A stretch of DNA of 64,000 nucleotides from Maritimibacter fusiformis (GTDB lineage: Bacteria; Pseudomonadota; Alphaproteobacteria; Rhodobacterales; Rhodobacteraceae), in assembly GCF_008086115.1 (NCBI RefSeq), contig NZ_VSIY01000001.1:62001-126000 (forward strand). The letters are read 5' to 3'. Positions within the stretch are counted from its first letter, which is position 1. Every line of letters starts with the position of its first letter. The translations under genes and the position numbers were made by a program. Positions 52,433-62,820 of this stretch are shown here, in pieces. The notes beneath the pieces were generated by a model, which worked only from the letters and a program-made list of their open reading frames with translations, had not been told where the DNA came from and ran no database searches.

Positions 52433-55400
52433 TCACTCGGCGGCCTTCGCGGTCGGGGTGCCGCCCGACCGGAACTCGGCCAGAAGCTCGTCGCGGCGCT
52501 TCGCGGCGGCCTCGGCATTGGCCGCCTTGACCGGCCCGAAGCCCCGGATCTGCAGCGGCAATTCGGCCAGCGCCACCGCCGCGCCCTGCGAGGCCGGGCT
52601 GTAGCCCGCCAGCACCTCCTCCATGTCGGCCTCGTATTGCCGGATCAACTCGCGCTCCAGCTTGCGGTCGTGCGAGCGCGCGAACGGATCGAACATCGTG
52701 CCGCGCAGCCCCTTGAAACGGGCCAGCCAGTTGGTCGCCGTCAGCATCCACGGGCCGAATTCGCGCTTGATCGGGCGTCCGTCCGGGCCGATCTTCTCGA
52801 TGATCGGCGGGGCCATGTGGAAGGTGAACTTGAGGTCGCCGTCGAACTCCTCGCGCGCCTTGGCCTCGGTCGTGCGCATCAGCCGCGCGACCTCGTATTC
52901 ATCCTTGTAGGCCAGCACCTTGTGATAGCCCAGCGCCAGCGCCTCGCGCATCGCCGCGTCCGGCGCGCGCTCGACCAGCTTGCGGTAGCGTTTGGCCAGC
53001 CGCTTGTTCTGGTAGGCCGTCAGGTGATCGGCGCGAAACGCGATACGCTCATCCAGCGTTTTCGGCTTGTCGGCCACGTCGCCGGTGATGTGGCGCTGCG
53101 CCTCGTCGGGGTAGAGCGCGGCCCAGCGGCCAAGCTCGAAAGCGCGTTTGTTTCTCTCGACCGCCTGGCCGTTCAACTCGATGGCGCGCATCAGCGCCGC
53201 ATGGCTCAGCGGCACGAAGCCCTTCTGCCAGGCCGCCCCCAGCACCATCATGTTCGAATAGATCGAATCGCCTAGCAGGACCGTGGCCAGTTCGGTCGCG
53301 TCGATCAGCATCAGCCGGTCCGTCAGCCGCGCCTCGAGCGCCAGCGCCAGGCGGTCGCCGGGGATGGTGAACTCGGTGTCGCGGGTGAAATCGCCGGTCA
53401 CGGTCTCGTGGCTGTCGACCACGCCGCCGGTGCGCCCGGTCTTCATCAGGCCCAGCGTCTTGGCGCCAGCCGACACCACCAGCTCGCCGCCGATCAGCGC
53501 GTCGCATTCGCCGGTGGCCACGCGGATCGCGGAGATGTCCTCGGGCTTTTCCGCAATCCGCAGATGCACCGTGACCGCGCCGCCTTTCTGCGCCAGCCCC
53601 GCCATTTCCATCATGCCCGCGCCCTTGCCGTCGATATGGGCGGCCTGGGCCATGATCGCGCCGATGGTGACGACGCCGGTGCCGCCGACGCCGGTGATGA
53701 CGCTGTTGTGGGTGCCGTCGATCGCCGGAAGCTCGGGTTCGGGCACGTCCGGCAACGCGATCTCGGCGGCGGCCTGCTTGCGGATCTGCGCGCCCTCGAC
53801 GGTGACGAAGCTGGGGCAGAAGCCCTTGACGCAGGAAAAATCCTTGTTGCAGGACGATTGGTCAATGGCGCGTTTGCGGCCAAGTTCGGTTTCCACCGGC
53901 ACGATCGAGACGCAGTTCGACTGCACGCCGCAATCGCCGCAGCCCTCGCAGATGTCGGTGTTGATGAACACCCGCTTGTCGGGGTCGGGGAAGGTGCCGC
54001 GCTTGCGCCGGCGGCGTTTCTCGGCGGCACAGGTCTGCACGTAGAGCAGCACGGTCACGCCGGGAATGTCGCGCAACTCCTTCTCGACCGTCATCAGGTC
54101 ATCGCGGGTGCGCGTCTCGACCTCGCGCGGGAAGGCGGCAAGGTCCACGTCTTCCTTGGGGTCATAGACCATGACCACCTTTTTCACCCCGGCCGCGACC
54201 ATCTCGCGCGCGATGCGCGGGGCGTCCAGCGCGCCCTCGTTGGGCTGGCCGCCGGTCATCGCCACTGCGTCGTTGTAGAGGATCTTGTAGGTGATGTTGG
54301 TGCCCGCGGCGATGGCGGCGCGAATCGCCAGGTAGCCCGAGTGGTTATAGGTGCCGTCGCCCAGGTTCTGAAACACGTGCGGGCGGGTCGAGAACGGCGC
54401 CTCGCCGATCCAGTTTGCGCCCTCGGCCCCCATATGGGTAAAGCCGGTGGTCTCGCGGTCCATCCACTGCACCATGTAATGACAGCCGATCCCGGCATAG
54501 CCGCGCGAACCATCGGGCAGCTTGGTCGAGGTGTTGTGCGGGCAGCCCGAGCAGAAATAGGGCAGGCGCGCGGCGATTTCCTCGGCGTTGTCGGCCTTCT
54601 TGGCCTCGCGCACAGCGCCCAGCCCGGCCTTGATGCCATCGGTGACGCGGCCTTCCTCGAGAAAGATCTCGCCCAGCTTCTCGGCGATCCACATCGGGTC
54701 GAGCGCGCCGCGTGTCGGAAACAGCTCCTCGCGGTGCATCCCGCCGGCGCCGCCCTTGTACCAGCCATAGACGCGCCGTCCCTGCCGGTCGTCGAAGATC
54801 GCCTCCTTGATCTGCACCTCGATCAGCTTGCGCTTTTCCTCGATCACCACGATCAGGTCGAGCCCCTCGGCCCAGGCGTGAAACCCCTTCATGTCGAGCG
54901 GGAAGGTCTGGCCGATCTTGTAGGTGGTCAGCCCCAGCCGCTCGGCCTCGGCCTCGTCGATGTTCAGAAGGCGCAGCGCGTGCACGAGGTCGAGCCAGTT
55001 CTTGCCCGCCGCGACAAGGCCGATCCTGGCGCCGGGTTTGCCCCAGACGCGCTTGTCCATCTTGTTGGCATGCGAAAACGCCTCGGCGGCAAAGCGTTTG
55101 TAGTCGATCATCCGCGCTTCCTGCGCATGCGGCGTGTCGCCAAGGCGGATGTTCAGCCCGCCCTCGGGCATGGTGAAATCCTCGGGCATGATCAATTTCA
55201 GGCGGTCCGGGCGGCCATCGACCACGGCGGTCGCCTCGATCGTGTCCTTCATGGTCTTGAGACCGACCCACAGCCCGGAAAACCGGCTGAGCGCCCAGCC
55301 GTAGATGCCGAAATCGAGGATCTCCTGAACCCCCGCAGGCGAGACCACCGGCATGTAAGCGTCGATCAGCGCCCATTCCGACTGGTGCAGCACCGTCGAG

Positions 55401-55855
55401 CTTTCGCCGGTGTGGTCGTCGCCCATCGCCAGCAGCACACCGCCATGGCGCGAGGTGCCGGCCATGTTGGCATGGCGCAGCGCGTCGCCGGAGCGGTCGA
55501 CCCCCGGCCCCTTGCCATACCAGAGGCCAAAAACGCCGTCATACTTGCCTTCGCCGCGCAACTCGGCCTGTTGCGCACCCCAGAGCGCGGTGGCGGCGAG
55601 GTCTTCGTTCAGACCGGGCTGGAACAGCACGTCGGAGGCCGCCAGTTCCTTTTTCGCCCGCGTCATCCAGATGTCGACCGCGCCCAAGGGCGAGCCGCGA
55701 TAGCCGGTGACATAGCCCGCCGTATTCAGCCCGGCGGCGCGGTCGCGGGCCTTTTGCATCAGCATCAGCCGCACCAGCGCCTGGGTGCCATTGAGCAGCA
55801 CCGGGCTCTTGTCCAGATCGAACCGGTCATGCAGGGAGATATCCTGGCGGGTCAT
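52433..55855 (-). CDS. Indolepyruvate ferredoxin oxidoreductase, fused alpha-beta-type chain
   Basis: TPP and Fe-S enzyme (1140 aa) that oxidatively decarboxylates aryl- or branched 2-oxo acids to acyl-CoA, reducing ferredoxin. Order of parts: pyrimidine-binding domain (YVTGYRGSPLGAVDIWMTRA near residue 45), TPP-binding domain (PYFCSGCPHNTSTKLPDGS near residue 430), an Fe-S region (CEGCGDCGVQSNC near residue 640, then SCNKDFSCVKGFCPSF), and the C-terminal gamma-type domain (GVGGTGVVTIGAIMAQAAHI near residue 715). ATG 55855 has GGAGGAGC upstream. Divergent to a LysR gene across about 117 bp. Likely used in aromatic amino acid (phenylacetate/indoleacetate) catabolism. Confidence 0.9.
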   Translation of the reverse strand: MTRQDISLHDRFDLDKSPVLLNGTQALVRLMLMQKARDRAAGLNTAGYVTGYRGSPLGAVDIWMTRAKKELAASDVLFQPGLNEDLAATALWGAQQAELRGEGKYDGVFGLWYGKGPGVDRSGDALRHANMAGTSRHGGVLLAMGDDHTGESSTVLHQSEWALIDAYMPVVSPAGVQEILDFGIYGWALSRFSGLWVGLKTMKDTIEATAVVDGRPDRLKLIMPEDFTMPEGGLNIRLGDTPHAQEARMIDYKRFAAEAFSHANKMDKRVWGKPGARIGLVAAGKNWLDLVHALRLLNIDEAEAERLGLTTYKIGQTFPLDMKGFHAWAEGLDLIVVIEEKRKLIEVQIKEAIFDDRQGRRVYGWYKGGAGGMHREELFPTRGALDPMWIAEKLGEIFLEEGRVTDGIKAGLGAVREAKKADNAEEIAARLPYFCSGCPHNTSTKLPDGSRGYAGIGCHYMVQWMDRETTGFTHMGAEGANWIGEAPFSTRPHVFQNLGDGTYNHSGYLAIRAAIAAGTNITYKILYNDAVAMTGGQPNEGALDAPRIAREMVAAGVKKVVMVYDPKEDVDLAAFPREVETRTRDDLMTVEKELRDIPGVTVLLYVQTCAAEKRRRRKRGTFPDPDKRVFINTDICEGCGDCGVQSNCVSIVPVETELGRKRAIDQSSCNKDFSCVKGFCPSFVTVEGAQIRKQAAAEIALPDVPEPELPAIDGTHNSVITGVGGTGVVTIGAIMAQAAHIDGKGAGMMEMAGLAQKGGAVTVHLRIAEKPEDISAIRVATGECDALIGGELVVSAGAKTLGLMKTGRTGGVVDSHETVTGDFTRDTEFTIPGDRLALALEARLTDRLMLIDATELATVLLGDSIYSNMMVLGAAWQKGFVPLSHAALMRAIELNGQAVERNKRAFELGRWAALYPDEAQRHITGDVADKPKTLDERIAFRADHLTAYQNKRLAKRYRKLVERAPDAAMREALALGYHKVLAYKDEYEVARLMRTTEAKAREEFDGDLKFTFHMAPPIIEKIGPDGRPIKREFGPWMLTATNWLARFKGLRGTMFDPFARSHDRKLERELIRQYEADMEEVLAGYSPASQGAAVALAELPLQIRGFGPVKAANAEAAAKRRDELLAEFRSGGTPTAKAAE

Positions 55856-55972
55856 CGCGCTCCTCCGATCTACGATTGGCCTCGTGTCATAATAGGTCAA
55901 AAAAGCTGACCTGTAAAAGGATATCCCGGCGCGCGCGGCGGTAGCTTTTCACATCCGCTTGAGGGTAAGGAT

Positions 55973-56917
55973 ATGCGCGGTCGTGATTGGCAAGGGTTCG
56001 AGAATTACACCATGGATTGGGACAAGCTCAGAATATTTCACGCTGTGGCCGACGCCGGCAGCCTGACCCATGCCGGCGAAACGCTGAACCTCAGCCAATC
56101 GGCGGTATCGCGCCAGATTCGTTCGCTCGAGGAAAGCCTGAACGCCACCCTGTTCCACCGTCATGCGCGCGGACTGATTCTCACCGAGCAGGGCGAGCTT
56201 CTGTTCGACGCAAGCCGGGCGATGTCACAGCGGCTCGAGGCCGCCGAGGCGCGCATTCGCGATTCAAAGGAAGAGATCTTCGGCGAGCTGCGCGTCACCA
56301 CCACCACCGGCTTCGGCTCGCTCTGGCTGGCGCCGCGCCTGCCCAAGCTCTATGCCCAGCATCCCGACCTCAAGATCGACCTGATGCTCGAGGAACGCGT
56401 GCTCGACCTGCCGATGCGCGAGGCCGACGTGGCCATCCGCATGAAGGAACCCAGCCAGGCCGACCTGATCCGCAAGCGCCTGATGAGCGTCAACATGCGC
56501 CTTTATGCCATGCCCGCCTATCTCGACGAACACGGGCGTCCCTCGACCATGGCCGATCTTGCCCAGCACCGGCTGATCTGCATGAACACCACCTCGACCC
56601 AGGTCAGCGCCGGGTCGAGCTTCACCCAGGAAATCCTGACCCACGACATCCAGTCGATGCTGACGGTGAACAACTATTTCGGGGTGTTGCAGGCGGTTCT
56701 GAACGGGTTGGGCATCGGTGTCCTGCCCGACTACGTGGTGCAGGATTTTCCCGAGCTCGAGCGCGTGCTGCCACAGGATGAATCGATCGAGATCCCGGTG
56801 TTCCTGGCCTATCCCGAGGAATTGCGGCACTCCAAACGGGTGGCGGCGTTCCGCGATTTCGTCACCGAGGAAATCTTCGAGTTCCGCAAGAAGATGCAGC
56901 GGCTGGGGCTGCGCTGA
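55973..56917 (+). CDS. LysR-family transcriptional regulator
   Basis: DNA-binding regulator of 314 aa. The winged helix reads WDKLRIFHAVADAGSLTHAG, then ETLNLSQSAVSRQIRSLEES near residues 25-60, and a LysR effector domain follows (RVTTTTGFGSLWLAPRLPKL near residue 103). ATG 55973 has AAGG close upstream and adds 13 residues to the usual LysR N-terminus; ATG 56012 is an alternative with a poorer ribosome site. Divergent arrangement with the indolepyruvate oxidoreductase gene suggests it controls that gene. Inducer unknown. Confidence 0.88.
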   Translation: MRGRDWQGFENYTMDWDKLRIFHAVADAGSLTHAGETLNLSQSAVSRQIRSLEESLNATLFHRHARGLILTEQGELLFDASRAMSQRLEAAEARIRDSKEEIFGELRVTTTTGFGSLWLAPRLPKLYAQHPDLKIDLMLEERVLDLPMREADVAIRMKEPSQADLIRKRLMSVNMRLYAMPAYLDEHGRPSTMADLAQHRLICMNTTSTQVSAGSSFTQEILTHDIQSMLTVNNYFGVLQAVLNGLGIGVLPDYVVQDFPELERVLPQDESIEIPVFLAYPEELRHSKRVAAFRDFVTEEIFEFRKKMQRLGLR

Positions 56918-56969
56918 CCCGGGCGCTCAGCCATGCGTGTGGCGCATAGCCGCATTGCAGCAATTTCAC

Positions 56970-56998
56970 TTGAACCAGCGGCCCCCGCCTCTTAATTC
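56970..56998 (+). promoter_or_regulatory. Candidate promoter of the small RNA
   Basis: TTGAAC (56970-56975) and TAATTC (56993-56998) are separated by exactly 17 bp. They are followed within 6-8 nt by a purine start region and, 80 nt on, by a strong terminator, with no convincing reading frame between. Box quality is moderate. Confidence 0.45.
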
Positions 56999-57003
56999 AG
57001 GGT

Positions 57004-57084
57004 CAAAGGCGGCCCGGAGGAAACTTCGAGCGTCTTTTACCTCCCTGTTGGACTTAGGCCGGGCCTTGTGCCCGGCTTTTTTTT
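57004..57084 (+). ncRNA. Candidate small RNA with anti-Shine-Dalgarno-like motif
   Basis: Between lysR and the DUF302 gene a transcript of about 80 nt is predicted from the promoter-like boxes to the T-run. It contains GGAGGAAAC (57016-57024) that can pair with TTTTACCTCC (57035-57044), leaving a loop, and then CTGTTGGACTTA before the terminator stem. An ACCTCCC motif in a hairpin resembles the anti-SD loops of known alphaproteobacterial trans-acting small RNAs such as the CCUCCUCCC families. Alternatives are a 3'-UTR of lysR processed into an RNA. Not a tRNA or 6S RNA. Confidence 0.5.
57058..57084 (+). terminator. Strong rho-independent terminator
   Basis: GCCGGGC-CTTGT-GCCCGGC is a 7-bp perfect stem with a 5-nt loop, followed directly by eight T residues (57077-57084). 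It ends either the lysR message or the candidate small RNA. Confidence 0.9.
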
Positions 57085-57159
57085 GGCCGCGCGCCACAAG
57101 GCCGTTTGCCGCAGGATCGCATTCATGTATCGTTATTCCGGCATATCAGGGAGGGTTGC

Positions 57160-57747
57160 ATGACGTGGATCATCCGTCTGTTGGCGCTTGTCGGGGTTCT
57201 CGCGCTTGGCGCCGGTCTCTGGATCGGACCGGACCTGTGGCGCTACAAGACGGCGCTGGACGGGTTCGACGATCAGGCCTGGGCGACCTACAAGGGCCTT
57301 GCCGATCGGCTGGCCGACACCGGCAACGCCGCCGCCGCGACGGTCTGGACCGTCAAGGTCGCCGACGGGCTGAGCTTTGAAGAGGTCGACGAGTCGATCA
57401 AGGCTGTGGCGATCGACCGCAACATCCGCGGCGTCGGCGAACTGCCTCTGGGCGACCAGGTCGCCGCGATGAACGGCACGCCTTGGCGCAAGCTCAACAT
57501 CTATCTCTATTGCAACCCGCTGACCGCGGCCCGGATGATCGAGCATCACATCGCCTATGCCGCCTACCTGCCCTGCCGGGTGTCACTGGTCGAGGATGCG
57601 GCGGGCGATCTGTGGATAACCTCGCTCGACATGGACATGATGATCCACGGCGGCCGCGAATTGCCGCCCGAACTCAAGGCCGAGGCGCTGGCGGTCAAGG
57701 ACATCATCCTCGACATCATGAACCGCGCTGCCGAAGGCGATTTCTGA
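57160..57747 (+). CDS. DUF302-domain membrane-anchored or exported protein
   Basis: Protein of 195 aa. [20 protein letters not shown] is an N-terminal membrane anchor or signal sequence. The rest matches the DUF302 pattern in its second half ([60 protein letters not shown]). ATG 57160 has CAGGGAGGG upstream and lies 75 nt after the terminator, so it must have its own promoter. Function of DUF302 is unknown; it is often found in envelope or respiratory settings. Confidence 0.75.
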   Translation: MTWIIRLLALVGVLALGAGLWIGPDLWRYKTALDGFDDQAWATYKGLADRLADTGNAAAATVWTVKVADGLSFEEVDESIKAVAIDRNIRGVGELPLGDQVAAMNGTPWRKLNIYLYCNPLTAARMIEHHIAYAAYLPCRVSLVEDAAGDLWITSLDMDMMIHGGRELPPELKAEALAVKDIILDIMNRAAEGDF

Positions 57748-57836
57748 GCGCCACGCCGCACCCAAAGCCCCTTTCCCCTGCCCGTCCCTTCCCGTATGAC
57801 ACCGGCCAAGGACGACAGTGCTGGGGAAAGGCCGTC

Positions 57837-59999
<2,163 letters not shown>

Positions 60000-60000
60000 C

Positions 60001-60074
60001 CCTTCATCCTGGCCGCAAAACTACGGGGGTCGTTCAGTTTGCCTGCAAGCTGAACGTGAGGGGCAGAGCCCCTC
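60001..60074 (-). repeat. Composite interspersed repeat copy D (inverted)
   Basis: Read on the minus strand it runs: GAGGGGC-TCT-GCCCCTC hairpin, then the stem CGTTCAGCTTGCAGGCAAACTGAACG (60056-60031, arms CGTTCAG and CTGAACG with partial pairing between), then GTAGTTTTGCGGCC and AGGATGAAGG, a degenerate version of the GAGTATTT module. It lies one base after the purL stop and is the inverse of copy B between pyrC and pyrE. Confidence 0.75.
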
Positions 60075-60153
60075 GGGCATGGCGGCTGCGCCCCGCGCGG
60101 CGCCGGGCCGATTTCCCCTTGCCGCGCCCCCGGCTTTGCGCCATCCAGACCGC

Positions 60154-60663
60154 ATGGCGACGATCCCGGATTTTGCCCCCGATTGCGGTGTCTGCGCGGC
60201 GCTCTGCTGCCTGGCGCTGTCGTTCGACGCGGGCGAGGATTTCGCCATCGACAAGCCCGCCGGCCTGCCCTGCCCCAACCTCGAGGCCGATTTCGGCTGC
60301 GCGCTCTATGATCGTCTTGCCGACGCAGGCTTTGCCGGCTGCACCCGCTACGATTGCCACGGCGCCGGGCAGCGGGTGGTGCAGGAGGTGTTCGACGGCG
60401 CCAACTGGCGCGACCAGCCGGCCCTGGCCGAGCCGATGATTGCCGCCTTCGCGGCGATGCGAAAGGTGCACGAGGGGCTCGAGCTTCTGCTCGCCGCCGG
60501 TCGGCTCGACCTGCCCGACGATCTCGAGGAAGAGCGCGAGGCGCTGATCGAGGCACACGCCCCCGAGGGCGGCTGGGACGAGGCGACGCTGGCACGGTTC
60601 CTCGCGGACGGAACGCCGGCCCGGCTGGCCGCCTTCCTGCCCCGGCTGCGCGCCCATGTGTGA
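60154..60663 (+). CDS. Cysteine-rich protein, YkgJ-like
   Basis: Soluble protein of 169 aa whose N-terminal 75 residues carry cysteines in a metal-binding arrangement: APDCGVCAALCCLALSFDAG, GLPCPNLEADFGCALYDRLA and GCTRYDCHGAG. This resembles YkgJ/zinc- or iron-chelating proteins. The second half is helical and acidic without motif (LDLPDDLEEEREALIEAH). ATG 60154 is used; the frame is open to 60079, which would add 25 Pro/Arg-rich residues near the repeat. It follows purL and precedes bolA and grxD, a setting for Fe-S or iron metabolism. Function unproven. Confidence 0.65.
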   Translation: MATIPDFAPDCGVCAALCCLALSFDAGEDFAIDKPAGLPCPNLEADFGCALYDRLADAGFAGCTRYDCHGAGQRVVQEVFDGANWRDQPALAEPMIAAFAAMRKVHEGLELLLAAGRLDLPDDLEEEREALIEAHAPEGGWDEATLARFLADGTPARLAAFLPRLRAHV

Positions 60664-60737
60664 CCTCTCCCCCCTTGCAGCCCCCGCGCCCCGGCTTTAC
60701 ATCTGCCGGGACTGACAGGCATTGGGGGACCGCGCGC

Positions 60738-60980
60738 ATGGCTATTGAAGGACAGGAAATCGAAGACCTCATACGCGAGGCCTTTCCCGATGCGAAAATC
60801 ACCATCACCGACCTGGCCGGCGACGGCAATCACTGGGCCGCCGAGGTGATCGACGCCAGTTTCAAGGACATGAACCGGGTGCAGCAGCAACGCGCTGTCT
60901 ATGCCGCCCTCAAGGGCAAGATGGACGGCAAGCACGGCGAATTGCACGCACTGGCGCTGACCACCAAGGCCCCCGACTGA
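60738..60980 (+). CDS. BolA-family protein
   Basis: Small protein (80 aa) of the BolA family that pairs with monothiol glutaredoxins through a shared [2Fe-2S] cluster. EIEDLIREAFPDAKITITDL begins it. DGNHWAAEVIDASFKDMNRV holds the conserved histidine/aspartate, and RVQQQRAVYAALKGKMDGKH is the closing helix. It lies 27 bp upstream of the monothiol glutaredoxin gene, the classic pair. ATG 60738 chosen because the longer frame belongs to the preceding gene's opposite reading. Confidence 0.9.
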   Translation: MAIEGQEIEDLIREAFPDAKITITDLAGDGNHWAAEVIDASFKDMNRVQQQRAVYAALKGKMDGKHGELHALALTTKAPD

Positions 60981-61007
60981 CAGACGAGAACAAGATAGGA
61001 CATTGCT

Positions 61008-61367
61008 ATGAACGCGCAGGACACGATCAAGGAAACCGTCACCTCGAATGACGTGGTGCTCTACATGAAAGGCACCAAGGAAATGCCGCAATGCGGGTTT
61101 TCGTCCCGCGTCGCCGGCGTTCTGAATTTCATGGGGGTCGAGTTCACCGATGTGAACGTTCTGGCCGACGACGCGATCCGCCAGGGCATCAAGGACTATT
61201 CCGACTGGCCGACCATCCCGCAGCTCTACGTCAAGGGCGAGTTCGTTGGCGGCTCGGACATCATCACCGAGATGACGCTGTCGGGCGAGCTGGACAAGCT
61301 GTTCGACGACAAGGGCATCGGCTATTCCAAGGAAGCCGCCGAAAAGATCCGCGAAGCCAACGGCTGA
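61008..61367 (+). CDS. grxD: Monothiol glutaredoxin (Grx4 type)
   Basis: Binds and transfers [2Fe-2S] clusters (119 aa) and partners with BolA. The single active cysteine is in the CGFS motif: [20 protein letters not shown] near residue 27. [20 protein letters not shown] then [20 protein letters not shown] and the following helix complete the family pattern. 5' spacing of 27 bp from bolA suggests one operon. A role in iron signalling is established for this pair elsewhere, not shown here. Confidence 0.95.
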   Translation: MNAQDTIKETVTSNDVVLYMKGTKEMPQCGFSSRVAGVLNFMGVEFTDVNVLADDAIRQGIKDYSDWPTIPQLYVKGEFVGGSDIITEMTLSGELDKLFDDKGIGYSKEAAEKIREANG

Positions 61368-61512
61368 GGCGGCCGGTCTTTTTGACCCGGGACCGCGCGC
61401 GCGGGTCCGTGCGCACCCTGCTCCGGGCCAGACCGGGGCCGCTGCTCGATACGGTTTGCACCGTCCCGGGTTCCGTGGCACGTAGCCATGAGACCCATAG
61501 CTCACGAGGCCC

Positions 61513-62547
61513 ATGATGACCGCCGCCGCCCCGCAAGACGCCCTGAACCGCCTTCTGGCGGAAAACGACTGGCTGATGGCGGACGGGGCCACCGGCACCA
61601 CGCTGTTCAACATGGGGCTGACCTCGGGCGAGGCGCCGGAGTTGTGGAACGTCGAGCATCCGGACCGTATCCGCGCGCTCTATCAGGGGGCAGTCGATGC
61701 GGGGTCGGACATCTTCCTGACGAACTCGTTCGGCGGCACCGCCGCCCGGCTGAAACTGCACGACGCGCAGAACCGGGTCGGTGAGCTGAACCGCATCGCC
61801 GCCGAGATCGGCCGCGAGGTTGCCGACAAGGCCGGGCGCGTGGTGGTCGTGGCCGGGTCGGTGGGGCCGACCGGCGAGATCATGCAGCCGATGGGGCCGC
61901 TGACCTTCGAGGGGGCGGTGGAACTGTTTCACGAGCAGGCCGAGGCGCTCAAGGCCGGCGGGGCCGACGTGCTCTGGGTCGAGACGATCTCGTCGCCCGA
62001 CGAATACAAGGCCGCCGCAAGGGCAGCGGAACTGGCCGACATGCCCTGGTGCGGCACCATGAGTTTCGACACCGCCGGACGCACCATGATGGGCGTGACC
62101 TCGGCCGACCTGGCCGCCCTGGTCGAGACCCTGCCCAACCCGCCGATCGGCTTTGGCGCCAATTGCGGCGTCGGGGCCTCGGACCTGCTGCGCACCATCC
62201 TGGGCTTTGCCGCCTCGGGGACGGAACGCCCGATCATCGCCAAGGGCAACGCCGGCATCCCGAAATTCGTGCATGGCCACATCCATTACGACGGCACCCC
62301 GCCGTTGATGGCCGACTACGCGGTGCTGGCGCGCGACTGCGGCGCGCGCATCATCGGCGGCTGCTGCGGCACCACCACCGAGCATCTGGCGGCGATGCGC
62401 GAGGCGCTGGAAACCCGCCCGACCGGAAAGGTGCGCCCAACGCTGGACGAGATCGCGGCCAAGCTGGGCGCGTTTTCCTCGGCCTCGGACGGCACCGGCG
62501 GGGCCACCGGCCGCCAGCGCGTGCGCCGCGGCCGCCGGCGCGGCTGA
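61513..62547 (+). CDS. Homocysteine S-methyltransferase (BmtA/MetH-type N-terminal module)
   Basis: Zinc-dependent methyl transfer to homocysteine (344 aa). MADGATGTTLFNMGLTSGEA near residue 22, TNSFGGTAARLKL near residue 75, FGANCGVGASDLLRTILGFA near residue 215 (first zinc cysteine) and IIGGCCGTTTEHLAAM near residue 280 (the Cys-Cys zinc ligands) are the family signature. The C-terminus is Arg-rich (RRGRRRG). It may use betaine or, with the corrinoid protein at 62821, act as the first part of a split methionine synthase. The start could also be ATG 61516. Confidence 0.88.
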   Translation: MMTAAAPQDALNRLLAENDWLMADGATGTTLFNMGLTSGEAPELWNVEHPDRIRALYQGAVDAGSDIFLTNSFGGTAARLKLHDAQNRVGELNRIAAEIGREVADKAGRVVVVAGSVGPTGEIMQPMGPLTFEGAVELFHEQAEALKAGGADVLWVETISSPDEYKAAARAAELADMPWCGTMSFDTAGRTMMGVTSADLAALVETLPNPPIGFGANCGVGASDLLRTILGFAASGTERPIIAKGNAGIPKFVHGHIHYDGTPPLMADYAVLARDCGARIIGGCCGTTTEHLAAMREALETRPTGKVRPTLDEIAAKLGAFSSASDGTGGATGRQRVRRGRRRG

Positions 62548-62590
62548 CGCCCTTTCAACGAATTGTGCGCCTGCGGCGCGCTCTGTTCTG

Positions 62591-62635
62591 GTGGGGGCAA
62601 GCCCCCACGGGTGAGTATTTGCCACCAAGATGAAG
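62591..62635 (+). repeat. Interspersed repeat copy C (hairpin plus GAGTATTT module)
   Basis: GTGGGGGC-AA-GCCCCCAC (62591-62608, perfect 8-bp arms) is followed by GAGTATTTGCCACC then AAGATGAAG (62613-62635). It lacks the middle CGTTCAG hairpin seen in copies B and D. It lies in the 273-bp gap after the homocysteine methyltransferase gene. Confidence 0.7.
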
Positions 62636-62654
62636 CGCAGATGCAGCGCGTTCA

Positions 62655-62756
62655 TGTTTGAAATGAGAATTATTCGCTCATCCTGGGCGGCATCAGCCGC
62701 TATAGGTCGTCCTGAGCCCCGGCCATGTCGCAAATCGGACAGTCGGGTTGCGACAT
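62655..62756. promoter_or_regulatory. Inverted repeat ATGTCGCAA / TTGCGACAT upstream of corrinoid gene
   Basis: ATGTCGCAA (62725-62733) and TTGCGACAT (62748-62756) are exact inverted 9-mers around 14 nt that contain a further CGGACA half-site. They lie 65-96 bp before the corrinoid protein. At 62655-62673, ATGAGAATTATTCGCTCAT has ATGAG/CTCAT ends and a GAATTATTC core somewhat like an iron-regulator box. Either could be an operator; the 273-bp gap 62548-62820 contains no gene, and I recognise no riboswitch in it. Confidence 0.4.
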
Positions 62757-62820
62757 TCCGGCACATGCTGGGGCAAATCCACCGTGGCCACAGGCGGCCC
62801 CGAAGACGAGGACATCGGCG

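Noticed and set aside
57483-57836. N-terminal extension of purL to 57483
   Set aside because: It overlaps the DUF302 gene in another frame and lacks PurL-like sequence; ATG 57837 has GGGGAAAGG.
61368-61512. SAM- or SAH-type riboswitch before the homocysteine methyltransferase
   Set aside because: The 145-bp gap is GC-rich with loose hairpins, but I could not match any riboswitch core.
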